A DNA stretch of 64,000 nt from Artemia franciscana (taxonomy: Eukaryota; Arthropoda; Branchiopoda; Anostraca; Artemiidae), in assembly GCF_032884065.1 (NCBI RefSeq), contig NC_088871.1:19666755-19730754 (forward strand), read 5' to 3'. The stretch's first letter is position 1. The number at the start of each line of letters is the position of its first letter. A program made the translations under genes and the position numbers. Below the pieces are notes generated by a model, which was given only the letters and a program-made list of their open reading frames with translations, was not told the DNA's origin and did no database searches. This document shows, in pieces, positions 48,960 through 60,072 of this stretch.

Positions 48960-49575
48960 AATTCACTGAGGGTTTGTTACTTGGGGGTGGAATTTTTCAC
49001 TGGAGAAACTTTCCATGAGAAACTGTCACCAGAAGAACTTCCCCACGGGATAATTTCCCATGGGAGAAACTCTATTTGGAGACGGGGATTAAATAACTAA
49101 TTTTTTGGGCGAACTAGCAGGGAGGATGGAATTGTCCGGGGTAAATTTTCCAGGGGAAAGGATTTTACAAGAGAAGAGCGTTTCATCGAGGATTTCTCCA
49201 TGTGGATGGCGGGAATTCTATGAAGGATGAGTTGTATTTCCTCGAAGAATTTGAAAAATGATCAGATATTAAATGAAGTTTTTCCCTGCTGAAAGTAAAG
49301 AGCAACATTAAAACTTAAAGCAAACAGAAAAAAAAATTATTCCGTATATGAGGGGTGCCACCCCCTCTTCCATACCCCAGTCTTTACGGTTAAGTCTGAC
49401 CTTTCGTCCTAATTCTTTAAAACTATTTCCGAAACATAAGTGGCGTTTAATTATAATCAGAAGCTTTTACAAAAGTACTAAAAATCTTAGCATGAAGAGA
49501 GGGGTATTTAGGAGGGGGTAGTCCCCTAGTAAAAACAATAATATATGTCTGCTTTAAGTTTTAATGTTGCTCCTT
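48960..49575 (+). repeat. G-rich minisatellite plus foldback element
   Basis: 48975-49230 consists of degenerate GGAGAAACTTTCCATGGG-like units, as at 58960-59060. It is followed by a foldback element (49285-49575): GAAAGTAAAGAGCAACATTAA, TATATGAGGGGTGCCACCCCC, loop with TTTACAAAAGTACTAAAAAT, then GAGAGGGGTATTTAGGAGGGG and TTTTAATGTTGCTCCTTA. The same order occurs at 58960-59345, so the two parts travel together. Confidence 0.7.
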
Positions 49576-50669
49576 AATCTCAAAAGAAAAAACAGTCAAA
49601 ACAAAATTAATGTTCATAGAAATCGAGCCTGGTTTCTAAGTAGTCTGGCACATTTAGCATCATTAATAAGGAGGGGATATTAAATTATTCAATATATATA
49701 TATGTATATATCTCCTTAATCCATGTTTTAGTAATTGTTACCTACATCAGCCAGTGGGGAGAGGGGCTCTGGGTTGCCCCCGCCCCCCTATCAAATAAAA
49801 AAAAACTGCTGAATTTCTGGCCACTTCCCATTCAAATTGTTAAATGAAAATCTGTGTTTATTTATACCCTCCCCTCCAAAAAATTTTGCGGTCGTGCCTG
49901 ATCGATAGAGATTCAGCAGAATTCAAAAGAATATTCATGTAGCTCTTTGCCTGTTAGACAATGAAAACAGTTCGATTTACAGTTTGTTTGAAATTCACGA
50001 CAGTAATCATTTTGATTTGTCACTTAAAGCCTCTAAACAATGATATTTATCACTAGCAACTGGATCCGCTGTCCAGGTCTTAACCGACATGGCCTTGACC
50101 ATTCTTGGAAAAGAGTAAAGGCCAGTCTCTCCGCTTATCACTGATCGCTGATGTCAATATAAAGCGAAGCCGTCTTCGCTAATCAACTCACAAACGTTGT
50201 TCTATAGCCAAATCGGTTTCTGCAAAATATTCAAACGGCCAAAGCTTTTAAGATATTAGACCATTAATCCTTATTTTAGAAAGTGTACTTACGAATGTGC
50301 AATATTAAATGTCAATCAGAAACATTAACACTTAAATCTATAAAAATATAAAAGTAGACTTATTCAACTTGACATCTAAACGGCTTATGAACCTAAACCT
50401 GGACCTTATGAGTCGTTACTACTCTAGAAGATAGATACAAATGCCAAAAAAATATCTTAATCTAAAAAAGAAGCAACAAAATGTGACAAAATAATTTGGA
50501 CCAATTACTTTCCCTCTGTTCTCCTCAATTAAAGTTCTAAAGCAAAGAAAAAATAAGAATCTTTATACAGTTGTTGGAGAAAACAACATGTTACTGGACA
50601 TATCAATAATCCCTAAACAAATATCAGTTAAATTAAAATATTAAAGTCCCTACTTGAATTTTTGCACAA
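49576..50669. other. No gene recognised
   Basis: Includes 49680-49705 (TA)n and a GC-richer stretch 50060-50210 with GTCAATATAAAGCGAAG, a TATA-like word that I do not consider enough to call a promoter. Confidence 0.45.
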
Positions 50670-50675
50670 TTTAAT
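50670..50675 (-). terminator. ATTAAA poly(A) signal candidate
   Basis: The minus strand reads GTTATTAAATTG about 160 bp past the stop at 50835. ATTAAA is the commonest variant of AATAAA; no canonical AATAAA occurs in the first 250 bp. Confidence 0.35.
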
Positions 50676-50834
50676 AACTGGGATAACGAAGCTGCTGTCA
50701 ATAAAATGAAAAAAATGAATCAGCAACCCCTTCTTGATTATAAAAAAAGAAAAGAGAAATAATATTACATAAAAAAAACTCTCAAAGTGCAAATGGCAGT
50801 GATTAAAATATGAATACAGAAAACAAACAAAGGT

Positions 50835-51056
50835 CTAAACTTTTTCATCATGAACATACAAATTTACATAAACATCAAACTGCTCAGGAGTTAAACCAGT
50901 ACTATCAACATCTATAGGCTTGCCTATTATGTGCAGCCTAAACTTTCCAGGCTGCTTAAGTCGCTGACGGAAGTGTAGAGCCCAGACTCCACGTCGCTCA
51001 ACCATCTCAAATAAGTTCTCTTCATTTCCGTCAACAATATCATACTCGAAATGATC
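50835..51056 (-). CDS. Last exon of host gene, fibulin-type C-terminal module
   Basis: An AG acceptor just above 51056 (complement TTACTTTTAG) opens a phase-0 frame of 73 codons ending in TAG at 50835-50837. It begins DHFEYDIVDGNEENLF, continues EMVERRGVWALHFRQRL, KQPGKFRLHIIGKPIDVDS and ends LTPEQFDVYVNLYVHDEKV. The pattern [YDIV.GNEE..F......GV..L...L..PG.F.L.I......F...V.L.V] is that of the C-terminal fibulin-type module of fibulins and hemicentins, secreted extracellular-matrix proteins. This is pattern recognition by eye, so the family is a suggestion; that it is a real conserved exon is much surer. It joins in phase 0 to 54931-55062 upstream. Confidence 0.7.
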   Translation of the reverse strand, partial: DHFEYDIVDGNEENLFEMVERRGVWALHFRQRLKQPGKFRLHIIGKPIDVDSTGLTPEQFDVYVNLYVHDEKV

Positions 51057-51679
51057 CTAAAAGTAAAGAAATATTTCATATATCACAAAGATTATTTGGC
51101 AAGGAGATGAAAACAGTCATATCTATATTGGCAGAGATTGCAAAAAAAAAAGAAAAAGAATATTTAAGCAAAAAAGAATGAAAAGGGAAATCAAACTATA
51201 TATCCTAATTAACGTAAAACAGGAGCGGATTCTCAATGCAACTGACTAATAACAGACCTATACATAAAACTTTAACCAGGGCATATGTTTGTTAGAGGAA
51301 GGATGAGGCTAGTTCAAGCCTTTTCTTGGGAGAGAGGAGCTCAACTGTGAAAATTTTTTTACACCCACTGAATAGCTAAAAAATCATATTTCGTGTGCTT
51401 TTGATAATTCAAGGGGAGAACGCGGAATTCTCCTAGGTAGAGACCAAATACATCGTTTAGAAATTTAGCTGTGATTGCATAATTAGATTTGACTGCGTAT
51501 CCAGTCAATTAGATTTAAATCCTGCGTATCCAAAAATGTACGTAAAAAGGCTTGCAACTACAAAAAAAGACAGCGTGATATCTTTTTTGCCTTTTAACGG
51601 TGTCTAATTTATCTACTGATACACGATTCTCGTGTATAAGCCCATTTTAACAAGAGCCAAGAGCTCATATTGCACTTCT
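51057..51679. other. Intron of the minus-strand gene, no other feature
   Basis: AT-rich sequence between the last exon and the duplicated block that follows. Confidence 0.5.
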
Positions 51680-52420
51680 GATGAGAGATTGGATCCAGCT
51701 CTGTCAATCACGAATCTAGAACTTGTGCTTATTCTCAAACTCGCCAAAGCACTAGAAATCCCCCCAATCCCTCCAAAGAGATCGGATCCAGTTAGGTTAT
51801 GCCAATCACGTATCTACATCTTGTGCTTATTCTTCCCATCAAGTTTCATCCCGATCTATCCACTCTAAGCATTTTCCGAGATTTCGGTTTCCCCCCTCCA
51901 GCCCCAATGTCCCCGGATCCAATCCAAATTGAAACCGGAGTATCTGAAACACGAAATGTTTCTATATTTAAAGGTTCATTAGGATCCGATCAGCCATTCA
52001 TAAGATGAACATACCTCAATTTGCACGATTTACCCACCCTCCAGCCCCCCTCCAGATGATCAAATCGGAGAAAATACTATTATCAAGTCAAATTATGCAG
52101 GTCTATGACACGCCTACCAATTTTCATCGTCCTAGCATGTCCAGAAACACCGAACTCACCAAAGCATTGTAAATCCACCCCCCCCCCATATTCCCCCAAA
52201 GAGAGTGGACCTGGTCCGGTTATGCCAATCGCGTGTCTAGGACTTGTGCTGATTCTTCCCAACAAGTTTCATCCCGATCTATCCACTCTAAATTTCTTTT
52301 AAGATTTCCGGTCCCCCCCCCCAATGTCACTGGATACAGTCAGGACTTAAAATAAGAGCTCTGAAACACGAGGTCCTTCTATATATCAAATTTCAATAAG
52401 ATCCAATCACCCATTTGTAA
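51680..52420. repeat. Tandem duplication, period about 435 bp
   Basis: 51690-51985 and 52125-52420 share AAACTCGCCAAAGCACT/GAACTCACCAAAGCATT, GGTTATGCCAATC.CGT, CTTGTGCT.ATTCTTCCCA and CATCCCGATCTATCCACTCTA, then poly-C runs and CAATGTC.C.GGAT. The short frames here are by-products. Confidence 0.75.
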
Positions 52421-52542
52421 CTTAAAAATCCCTCATTCCTTCGTATGAAAACAAAGAAATGCAATAATAAATGAAAAGAGAAAAATGAAATAGGTGAAAA
52501 AAACGAGGATCTTATCAGCAAAATATGAAAAACAAGCAGATA

Positions 52543-52575
52543 TTTCGACAAGGACCGCCGCCAAGTCGTCCTCAG
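52543..52575 (-). ncRNA. Possible hammerhead-ribozyme-like motif of the Penelope-like element
   Basis: The minus strand reads CTGAGGA (52569-52575), a GC-rich stem-forming segment, then CGAAA and TATCTGC. CTGANGA...GAAA is the conserved hammerhead core, and Penelope-like elements are known to carry small hammerhead motifs. The stem-II pairing is imperfect (GAC/GTC with one unpaired C, or GGAC/GTCC with a longer offset) and stems I and III are not shown. It may instead be the general CTGAAGA..GAAA word common near such element ends. Confidence 0.3.
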
Positions 52576-52799
52576 TGCTAAAAAAAAAATCAGAAAGATG
52601 AAAAAAAAAGAAACAAAGAAGACACAATACCAAAATCTAACCTTCTTAAGTGAACTGTACGAGAAGAAAAAAGACACTGAAACAAACAACAAAAACCAAC
52701 TTTAAATCAATGAAAGAGAAGTCACCAATTAGATTGAATAAGTATCCTTTGCCTTGCAACAGATTTCGCCTGTCTACAATTTTGGTTTCATATGCGGAC

Positions 52800-53500
52800 A
52801 GGTTGTCTTAAATTAGACTGGGCGAAAATGTTCCTAGAGTCTTTTAATATTAAATTGTTATATATTGGGCTTAAGGAAATATCTCCCGTGTCTCTATTTA
52901 TAGCCAAATTTCTATTTACATGTTTTTTTTTTATCTCAATTGCCTCTTTAAAAGATTGTGGTAGGCCATTTACGGTAGATGTTAAAGTTGCCACTTCAAA
53001 AAGAACTAAATGGTCAGGATTTTCGTATATGCTGGGCCAGAGCTGAATCAAAGTTGTCATTTTTATTTTCCAATCTCAGGGACTTATCCATTGAAATTTT
53101 GTGTTCATGCAATCGTTCCCATAGTTTTTGATGGATCCTGCCAATGTAAAATTTTCCACATGAACACGGGACTCTGTAGACATAACTACCTAGTATAAGG
53201 TCCGTTTTATCCTTTCTCGAGTTGAAAAAATGTTTTGAAAGAAACAGAGAGATTATGTTTTTTAATATTTTTCCAAGTTTGTCGCTGAGTTTCGAGACGT
53301 ATGGTAATGTAGTGAAAGTTTTTTCTCAATTGCCAGTGTAACTGAATCAAGGGGGACGGGCTCCCTATTTTCCTGTTTTAGCTTTTTTAATCGTCTATTT
53401 ATTATATTTTCAATGAGATTTATTGGGTAGCCATTGCAGAATAGAATATCTTTAAAATAATCTAACGCGGATTTTACATGATTACGTGACCATTACTTTT
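52800..53500 (-). pseudogene. Penelope-like RT C-terminus and GIY-YIG endonuclease
   Basis: In order on the minus strand: HVKSALDYFKDILFCNGYP, then INLIENIINRRLKKLKQE (about 53385-53490), NREPVPLDSVTLAIEKK (about 53325-53385), KDKTDLI, and VYRVPCSCGKFYIGR followed by HQKLWERLHEHK (53095-53185), which is the GIY-YIG core (YR..CSCGKFYIGR) with its following Arg and Glu. Then LENKNDNFDSALAQHI, a one-base frameshift near 53025, and YENPDHLVLFEVATL, NGLPQSFKEAIEIKKKH, NRDTGDISLSPIYNNLI. One clear frameshift separates the two halves of the endonuclease; the visible RT part lacks the catalytic motifs, which would lie above 53510. The enzyme would nick target DNA during retrotransposition. Confidence 0.75.
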
Positions 53501-53518
53501 TTTAGTTTTACTCAATTT

Positions 53519-53650
53519 TAGTTCTTTTTGAAGAGGCAACTTTAATATCTACCGTAAATGGCCTACCACAATCTTTTAAAGAGACAATTGAGATAAAAAA
53601 AACAACAACATATAAATGGAAATTTGGCTATAAATAGAGACACGGGATAT
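53519..53650 (+). pseudogene. Inverted Penelope-like fragment (GIY-YIG end)
   Basis: The plus strand reads LVLFEEATLISTVNGLPQSF, KETIEIKK, the same segment as 52873-53005 on the minus strand, with several substitutions. It forms an inverted repeat of about 130 bp around a spacer of about 510 bp. Inverted partial copies are typical of Penelope-like insertions. Confidence 0.7.
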
Positions 53651-54930
53651 ATATGTATATATATAAAGAAAAAAAGACAACTGGTGGCTCATTCCCTGAA
53701 CAACCAATTAAGAGTAAGTGAATATAAGTGAGTAGGCTATAAGTATTAAGAGATATTAAAAAGAATAAAAGTCAATAAGAGAAAAAGAAACCAGTAACAA
53801 GGTACTAGAAGAAAAAAGGAAAAGTATTTGTAAACAGAAGTAAGTTAGAAGTAAAAAATAAATAAAAAATTAGAAAAAAGAAGCAAGAAGTAAAAAATTA
53901 GTAACCAGATGTAAGTGGGAAGTCATTCAATGAGATGACAAATGGTCGAGCCCAAAGTAATGGGCGTGCCTATTATCAATTTTATAAGAGACAAAATGAG
54001 ACTCCGTAGCTTTTTGCACGGACATTTTTCTGCTCAAGAATTTGTGCAAAAATAAATTGACAAGAATCACTATGTGTTCCTAAACTATATAATTTATTAC
54101 GGTATTTTTTTATAAACTTATATCCGGTTGTCTCTGAGCTGGAGATATTCAAATGGTTTTATCCCAATCATGGGTGATCTTCCCTACCCACTATACAGTA
54201 AATGACCTTCTAAAAACGCGACTAAAGGATAAAACTAGAAGAATTTTCGTCACTTTAAATAAGTGTCAGATGCGCACTTTCCGAAAGGTAGTTGTTATGC
54301 GTTGAAGCACTATGTAATTATTACTAAATTTTAAGAGCAACTAGTAGCTTTTCTTCATTTTGTCAAGTACTTCTTCTGACATTTCATCTCAGATCATGCA
54401 AGCTAATTTAAACATTTCCCCTTTCCTTAAAGGCTATGGAACAAGAACAGAGGATCAACCCCCCCTCGAAACAGAGGATTAAAGTAATGCATGATGTAAA
54501 TTGTTTATAATACTTAGAAGGCAACACTTTTCAACCAGAAAAAAAAGAAAATTTTCTCAACTTTCATTCTTTCTCATAATTGTTTGAAGAATTCATCCCC
54601 CCCCCCCCTCTTTCTAGTTCGAATATTTTCTGTGTGCTCCATTATCCCGAGTTAACGCAATTACTTTGTCAAATTAATAAGTTAATTGGAATATATTCGT
54701 ATTTTTGAAAAAAACATTAACAACTGGTAGTGGATATTGTGATTCGGATAAATGAGCCGAAGATATAAATTCAAAATGACCAGCCATGAGAATCCCCAGT
54801 ACATAAGACTCGTTAATAGGAGTAGGTGTTTGGTTTGATTTGGAATACACATTCTTTAATCAGATTTCACTGTCCCCGGAACTTCAAAGTTTTGCTGTCT
54901 TATCTTGTAGGTGTTTATTTAGTTACTTAC
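53651..54930. other. Intron sequence, no gene recognised
   Basis: A-rich low-complexity DNA (53740-53900, GTAAGTAAGAAAAAA-like words) and C runs (54595-54608). No exon with splice borders found. Confidence 0.5.
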
Positions 54931-55062
54931 TTGTAAGTCCCGAATAGCCGGCAGCATCCTCAATATTCTCATTTTATGTTTAGTTTGAGCCAAACCCAGC
55001 GTCATATTCATTTCATGATTGGGTAGCTCCAATTCTTCGAACTGGGCACTTCTCTTGACAAC
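54931..55062 (-). CDS. Penultimate exon of host gene, fibulin-type module
   Basis: 132 bp between an AG acceptor (complement TTCTTTTTAG, above 55062) and a perfect donor (GTAAGTAAGT, below 54931). The 44 codons read VVKRSAQFEELELPNHEMN, MTLGLAQTKHKMRILRM, LPAIRDLQ. Phase 0 at both ends joins it to DHFEYDIV at 51056 and to EKTEGHK at 61130. In fibulin-type modules the segment before the conserved GNEE block is a beta-rich stretch with a hydrophobic-alternating pattern like this. VVKRS is a possible basic cleavage site. Family assignment as for the last exon. Confidence 0.65.
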
Positions 55063-56734
55063 CTAAAAAGAAGAGCCTTAATAATAGTAATAATAATAAT
55101 AACGATGAAACCGAGTAAAGTAAGACAGGAGAATTTTAAGAACGCCAAAATTTGTTACTAAAATCCCTCCCCCAAAATAAAAAAAAACTCACCAAAACCC
55201 CGTTAAGGCTCGATTGCATTGAAAATATTACCAATAACCATCATTAGTGAAACTGTTTGTTGTTTTTGATCGAAATTAATTTTTTTCTTTGTTTTATTTT
55301 AATTGATAATACTTTTTATTTAAACATTTAAACATTTAAAAATGATAATTTTTTTCGTTATCCATTTTTTCCAAATATTTAAGATTTTATAAGTGATTGC
55401 GATTTCAGTTTTGATGTCAATCCTAGGACCCTGTGAAAGGACCACTGGGTCTCTTTACAATAATGGGTCTCTTGACAAAGATAATAATTAAGCGAAAATT
55501 TCTAATATAATTTATCGTTTTTTTTTATGTTTTACGTTGACAAGGTAAGGTTTATACCCCCAGGAAACACAGTATGTTTTTTAAATCAAAGCATTTTTTC
55601 TCTGCCAGATGAAAAGCCTTTGGTTTTTTTTTGGCTAATTAAAATGTTGAATATTTTGAAAGGCCATTCCGCACGCCAGTCTTCAGATTTAGATTTCAAT
55701 GTGTATTATTGCAATAGCAGAAGAAAAAATAGAAAAAAGAAAGTTCTCTTAAATCTAAACTGAGAAGAAACAAATTTGAAGGGATTAGTTTTGTTCAAGT
55801 TTTTTGGGGGGCTGGGAGGAGAGAGCTGCCAGAATTTCCCATTCTCTTGTTATGCCACGATCAGTCGCCAATAACTCACCAAACATCAAAAAACCATTCC
55901 AAATAATTACATAACAAAATAAATTAACAAGGTATCTTCACGTTAATATGTTGACGTGGAAGGTCGTCCAGACTTAATGTCAGCCCAACCAACTTTCTGC
56001 TGCATTTAAAAGCTTGAATCCTTAAAGCACGTCGTTTTTTCGTACAGGTTCTTTTTTTTATCGAAATTTAAATTCATTAGTGACTATATTGTACTAGTTT
56101 TGATTTTTTTTTTTTCTTAGAGGCCAGAAAATCATGTAAGGGTACACCTTCATTCAAGTGTGTATTTTAAATATAGTATAAATTTTAAAGATGAAATTTT
56201 CGAACTCATAGGGCTCAAAACGAATTACAATTGTAAACAAATTTAGAATAAATGAATGGCTGAAATAGAATTCCCACAAGGCCGTGATTAAGTGAACTTG
56301 AAAACATCGACCTTCAAAATTGAAGTTAGGTTAGTCTTCTGTCTTTTAATTCTCTAGAGACCGTCGATTGTCAAAGCTTCAAATAGTACCAATTATCAAG
56401 TCTTGTGAGAGGTTTTGATAGACAGCTTCCTTTGGAGAGATAGTAATATATTTGGCTGGGTCTTGCAAAGCTTGGTTACCGACCAAGGGAGAAGAGAAAA
56501 TGAGCAAAAGAGCACTATCATTCTCAAATACAAAATGCCCATGTATATGAAACTGTGACGGCATGCATAGAGTGCATTTTAAAATTTATAGTTTTTTCCC
56601 CTTTTTTTCCGGTGGGATAGGCTAATTAAAATACCTCAGTTGATTAATTCGAAACTAAACACCAAACTTAGTTGAAAGCTTTCTTCGAGGATTCTCAGAA
56701 AACCAAAGTTTTCTTACGAATTAAATTGAAAAAA
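55063..56734. other. Intron sequence, no gene recognised
   Basis: AT-rich. A 78-codon plus-strand frame (55527-55763) has no domain or splice context. Short (ATT/AAT)n at 55085-55105. Confidence 0.5.
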
Positions 56735-56740
56735 AAATTA

Positions 56741-57020
56741 ACTGAAAGTAAGGAGTAAGTGACATTAAAGTAAGTAAGTATGAAAGTAAGGAGAGTGACA
56801 TTAAAACTTTAAACGAACAGAAATTACTTCGTATATGAAAGGGACTGCTTCCCCGTGAACGCCCCGCTCTTTACGCTAAAGTTTTTTACTGTTTTAAAAA
56901 TAAAGTGAAGAGAAAGAGTCGGACTTTAGCGTGAAGAGCGGGACGTTGATGAGGAAGCAGCCCCTTTCATTTTTGAAGTAATTTCTGTTCGTTTATGTTT
57001 TAATGTCACTCCTTACTTTA
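56741..57020. repeat. Foldback element, copy in left arm (outer)
   Basis: Arms of about 110 bp: ATTAAAACTTTAAACGAACAG with GCCCCGCTCTTTACGCTAAAG, a short loop, then GACTTTAGCGTGAAGAGCGGG with CTGTTCGTTTATGTTTTAATG. The two arms can pair over almost their full length. Confidence 0.85.
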
Positions 57021-57384
57021 AGTTAAAAAACACTTTTTTTTATTTAATTTAATTTCTGAACGTTTTTGAATCAATGCATGTTTTGATTTATGCTCTCCGC
57101 AGATGAGTAATTAAAACGAAATTTGCCTATTTATTTGTTTTTTTGGCTAAACGGTTTTCTCATAGTTTTGATCGAATGATTTTGAGGAAAAAAAGAAGCG
57201 GGGATGGAGGTCTACTTGCCCTCCAATTTTTTGGTTACTTAAAAAGGCAACTAAAACTTTTAATTTTTTATGAATGTTTTTATTAGTAAAATTATTAGTA
57301 AAAATAAATTTTATTAGTTAAAGATATACGCAACTTACAAATTAGCTTACGTAAAGAAACTTCTGTATTCTCATATTTTTATTA

Positions 57385-57600
57385 CATATATGAGGGGGTT
57401 CACCCCCTCGTCAGTACCTCACTCTTCACGCTAAAGCTTAAATTGTGTCCCAATTTCTTAAGAATGACCCCTGAATAACAAAAGCCGTAGAATAAATAGT
57501 TGAAATTTCTAAAAATACTTTAGCGTAAAGAGCGGGGTATTAGGAGGAGGTGAGCCCCTCATATGCGTAATAATTTCTGTTCCTTTTAACAGAAATTATT
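57385..57600. repeat. Foldback element, copy in left arm (inner)
   Basis: TATATGAGGGGGTTCACCCCC with CTCTTCACGCTAAAGCTT, a loop with TCTTAAGAATGACCCCTGAA, then ACTTTAGCGTAAAGAGCGGGG and GTGAGCCCCTCATATGCG. A subtype with TGAGGGG instead of GAAAGGGGC. Confidence 0.8.
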
Positions 57601-59099
57601 ATGGAATATTTACAGGAATTAATATTTACAGGAAAATAATAACAGGAATATTCTGTTCCTTTCAGTTGAAAAACTTTGTCATATTTATTTTTTCATTGTT
57701 TTTTTAAATAATGCTAGAAAATCCTGCGCTCCCTTCATGGAAATTTTCTTCCCCCATGACAAATTCCTCCATGAAAAGTTCCCCCAACATATCCCCCTCT
57801 TCTCAACCCCTGCCCCCAACCAAATGAAAACGCCCCAAAAACGTCTGTACACTTCCCAATAACCATTACTATATGTAAGCACTGGTCAGTGTTAGTAACT
57901 TGTAGTCCCTCCCACGGGGACTGTGGGGGAGTAGGTCATCCCAAAAGGCATAGTTGTAAGGATTTTCGACTACGCTGAATAAAATGGCTATCTCAGAATT
58001 TTGATCCGATGACTTTGGGAAAATAATTAGCGTGCGATGGGGGCCTAGGTGCCCTCCAATTTTTTTTGGTCACTTAAAAAGGGCACTAGAACCTTTCATT
58101 TCCGTTAGAATGAACTCTCCCTCTCGCAATATTCTAGGACCACTGGGTCGATACGATTACCCCTGGAAAAAAATAACAACAACAAAAAAAAACAAATAAA
58201 CACGCATCCGTGATCTGCCTTATGGCAAAAAATACAAAATTCCACATTTCTGTAGATAGGAGCTGTAGTAAGGAGTGACCAGGCTCAATAGTAACCAAAA
58301 TTCTAAAAAAAATGGAATTTTGATACCAATAGTTATATCAAAAGAATGGCATTTTAATGCTGACTGTAAATATATAAGTTTCATCAAGATTAGTCTTACC
58401 CATCAAAAGTTACGAGCCTGAAAAAATTTGCCTCATTTTAGAAAATAGGGGGAAACACCCCCTAAAAGTCATACGATCTTAACGAAAATCACACCATCAG
58501 ATTCAGCGTATCAGAGAACCTTGTTGTAGAAGTTTCAAGCCCCAATCTATAAAAATGTGGAATTTCGCATTTTTTGCCAGAAGACAAATCACTGATGTGT
58601 GTTTATTTGTTGTTTTTTTTTCCAGGGGTGATCGTATCGACTCAGTGGTCCTATAATGTCGCGAAAGGGCTCATTTTAACGGAAATGATAAGTTCTAGTG
58701 CCCTTTTTAAGTGACCAAAAAATTGGAGGGCACCTAGGCCCCCTCCCACGCTCATTTTTCCCCAAAGTCGCCGGATCAAAATTCTGAGATAGCCATTTTG
58801 TTCACAATAGTCGAAAAACCCAATAACTATGTTTTTGGGGACGACTTACTCCCCCGCAGTCCCCATGGGAGGGGCGGCAAGTTACAATCTTTGACCTGTG
58901 TGTGCATAAAGTATTGGTTACTAAGAAGTGTACAGACGTTTTCAGGGGGATTTTTTTGGTTTGGGGGGATATTTGAGTGGGAGGGTTACCGGGGAGAATT
59001 TTTCCAAGGAGGAACTTCTCATGGGGAAGAGACTTTCAATGAAGGGGGCGCAGGATTTTCTAGCATTATTTAAAAAAAAACAATGAAAAAATAAACATG

Positions 59100-59345
59100 A
59101 AAAGTTTTTTTCTACTGAAAGTGAGAAGCAGCATTAAAACTTAAAACGAACAGAAATTATTACGTATATGAGGGGTCTACCTCCTCGTAATACCTCGCTC
59201 TTTACGCTAAACCATTTTTAGTAATTTCAACTATTTATTCTACGGCCTTTGTGATTCAGGGGTCATTCTTAAGGAGGTGGGACAAAATTTAAGCTTTAAT
59301 ATCAAGAGCGAGATATCGACGAGGGGTGAGCCCCCTCATATACGC
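59100..59345. repeat. Foldback element, copy in right arm (inner)
   Basis: Counterpart of 57385-57600: GTATATGAGGGGTCTACCTCC with CGCTCTTTACGCTAAAC, the loop with GGCCTTTGTGATTCAGGGGTC, then AGCTTTAATATCAAGAGCGAG and GTGAGCCCCCTCATATACG. Confidence 0.8.
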
Positions 59346-59664
59346 AATAAAAACATACGAATATTGAAGTTCGCTACGTAATTTAATTCGTAAGTCATGT
59401 ATATTTTTTACTTACGAAAACGTTCGTAAAAATTATAAGTTATAGTTGCCTTTTTAAGTAATCAAAAAATAGGAGGGCAACTAGGCCTCCTCCCTCGCTC
59501 CTTTTTTCTCAAAATCTTCCGATTAAAACTGTGAAAAAGCCATTTAGCCCCCCCCCCCCCAAAAAAAATTAATATGCAAATTTCGTTTTAATTATTTAAA
59601 TGTGGAGAGCCAAGATCAAACCATGCATTAATTCAAAGACGTCCAGAAATTAAACCAAAAAAAA

Positions 59665-59930
59665 CAAGTTTTTTAAATGAAAGTAAGGAGCGACATTAAA
59701 ACTTAAAAAGAACTGAAATTACTCCGTATTTGAAAGGGGCTTATCCTCCTCAACGCCCCGCTCTTTACGCTAAAGTTTGACTCTTTCTCTTAACTCTACA
59801 TTTTAAAACAGTAAAAAACTTTAGCGTAAAGAGCTGGGCGTTGAAGAGAAAAAGCCCCTTTCATATTCGGAGTAATTTCTGATCGTTTTAAGTTTTAATG
59901 TCGCTCCTTACTTTCACTTAAAAAAACGTG
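59665..59930. repeat. Foldback element, copy in right arm (outer)
   Basis: The best preserved copy: GAAAGTAAGGAGCGACATTAA, CAACGCCCCGCTCTTTACGC, AAAGTTTGACTCTTTCTC, loop ending TTTTAAAACAGTAAAAAA, then CTTTAGCGTAAAGAGCTGGG and TTTTAATGTCGCTCCTTACT. It has no coding capacity. Confidence 0.85.
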
Positions 59931-59935
59931 TTTTT

Positions 59936-60072
59936 TTTGTTTAATTGTAGATAGGAGCTTGAAACTACAGTAGGATTCAAAGATACGCTGAATCTGGTGG
60001 TGTAAATTTCGTTAAGGTTCTATGATTTTTACGGGTTGTTTCCTCCTCACCTGTGCTTCCAAACTTTAGCCT
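59936..60072. repeat. Repeat-body fragment
   Basis: GTAGATAGGAGCTTGAAACTAC and AGATACGCTGAATCTGGTGGTG are the body of 58.26-58.55 kb in reverse orientation, with ATGATTTTTACGGGTTGTTTC at the end. Confidence 0.65.

Larger units (their letters stand above)
52543..53510 (-). mobile_element. Penelope-like element, 3' part
   Basis: This lies in the intron between the exons at 54931 and 51056, on the same strand. It comprises the end of the reverse transcriptase, the linker, the GIY-YIG endonuclease and a T-rich 3' UTR. Penelope-like elements are retroelements outside the LINE and LTR groups. The 5' part of the element is missing, and an inverted partial copy stands just beyond (53519-53650). Confidence 0.75.
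56735..59935. repeat. Nested foldback array forming a roughly 3.2-kb inverted repeat
   Basis: The left arm (56735-58262) and right arm (58537-59935) are complementary in order. Pairs include AATGCTAGAAAATCCTGCGC (57710) with its complement ending at 59067; GTCGAT (58147) with ATCGAC (58641); AAAATTCCACATTT (58245) with AAATGTGGAATTT (58553); and the foldback units at 56740-57020 with 59665-59930. The axis lies near 58.39 kb. The spacer of about 275 bp (58262-58537) is the repeat body with AAGGAGTGACCAGGCTCAATA and CAGATTCAGCGTATCAGAGAA. Indels, mainly extra sequence at 57600-57660, offset the outer parts. Everything lies in one intron of the minus-strand gene. Confidence 0.8.

Noticed and set aside
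50060-50210. Core promoter with TATA-like word
   Set aside because: One AATATAAAG in AT-rich DNA, with no gene starting downstream on either strand.
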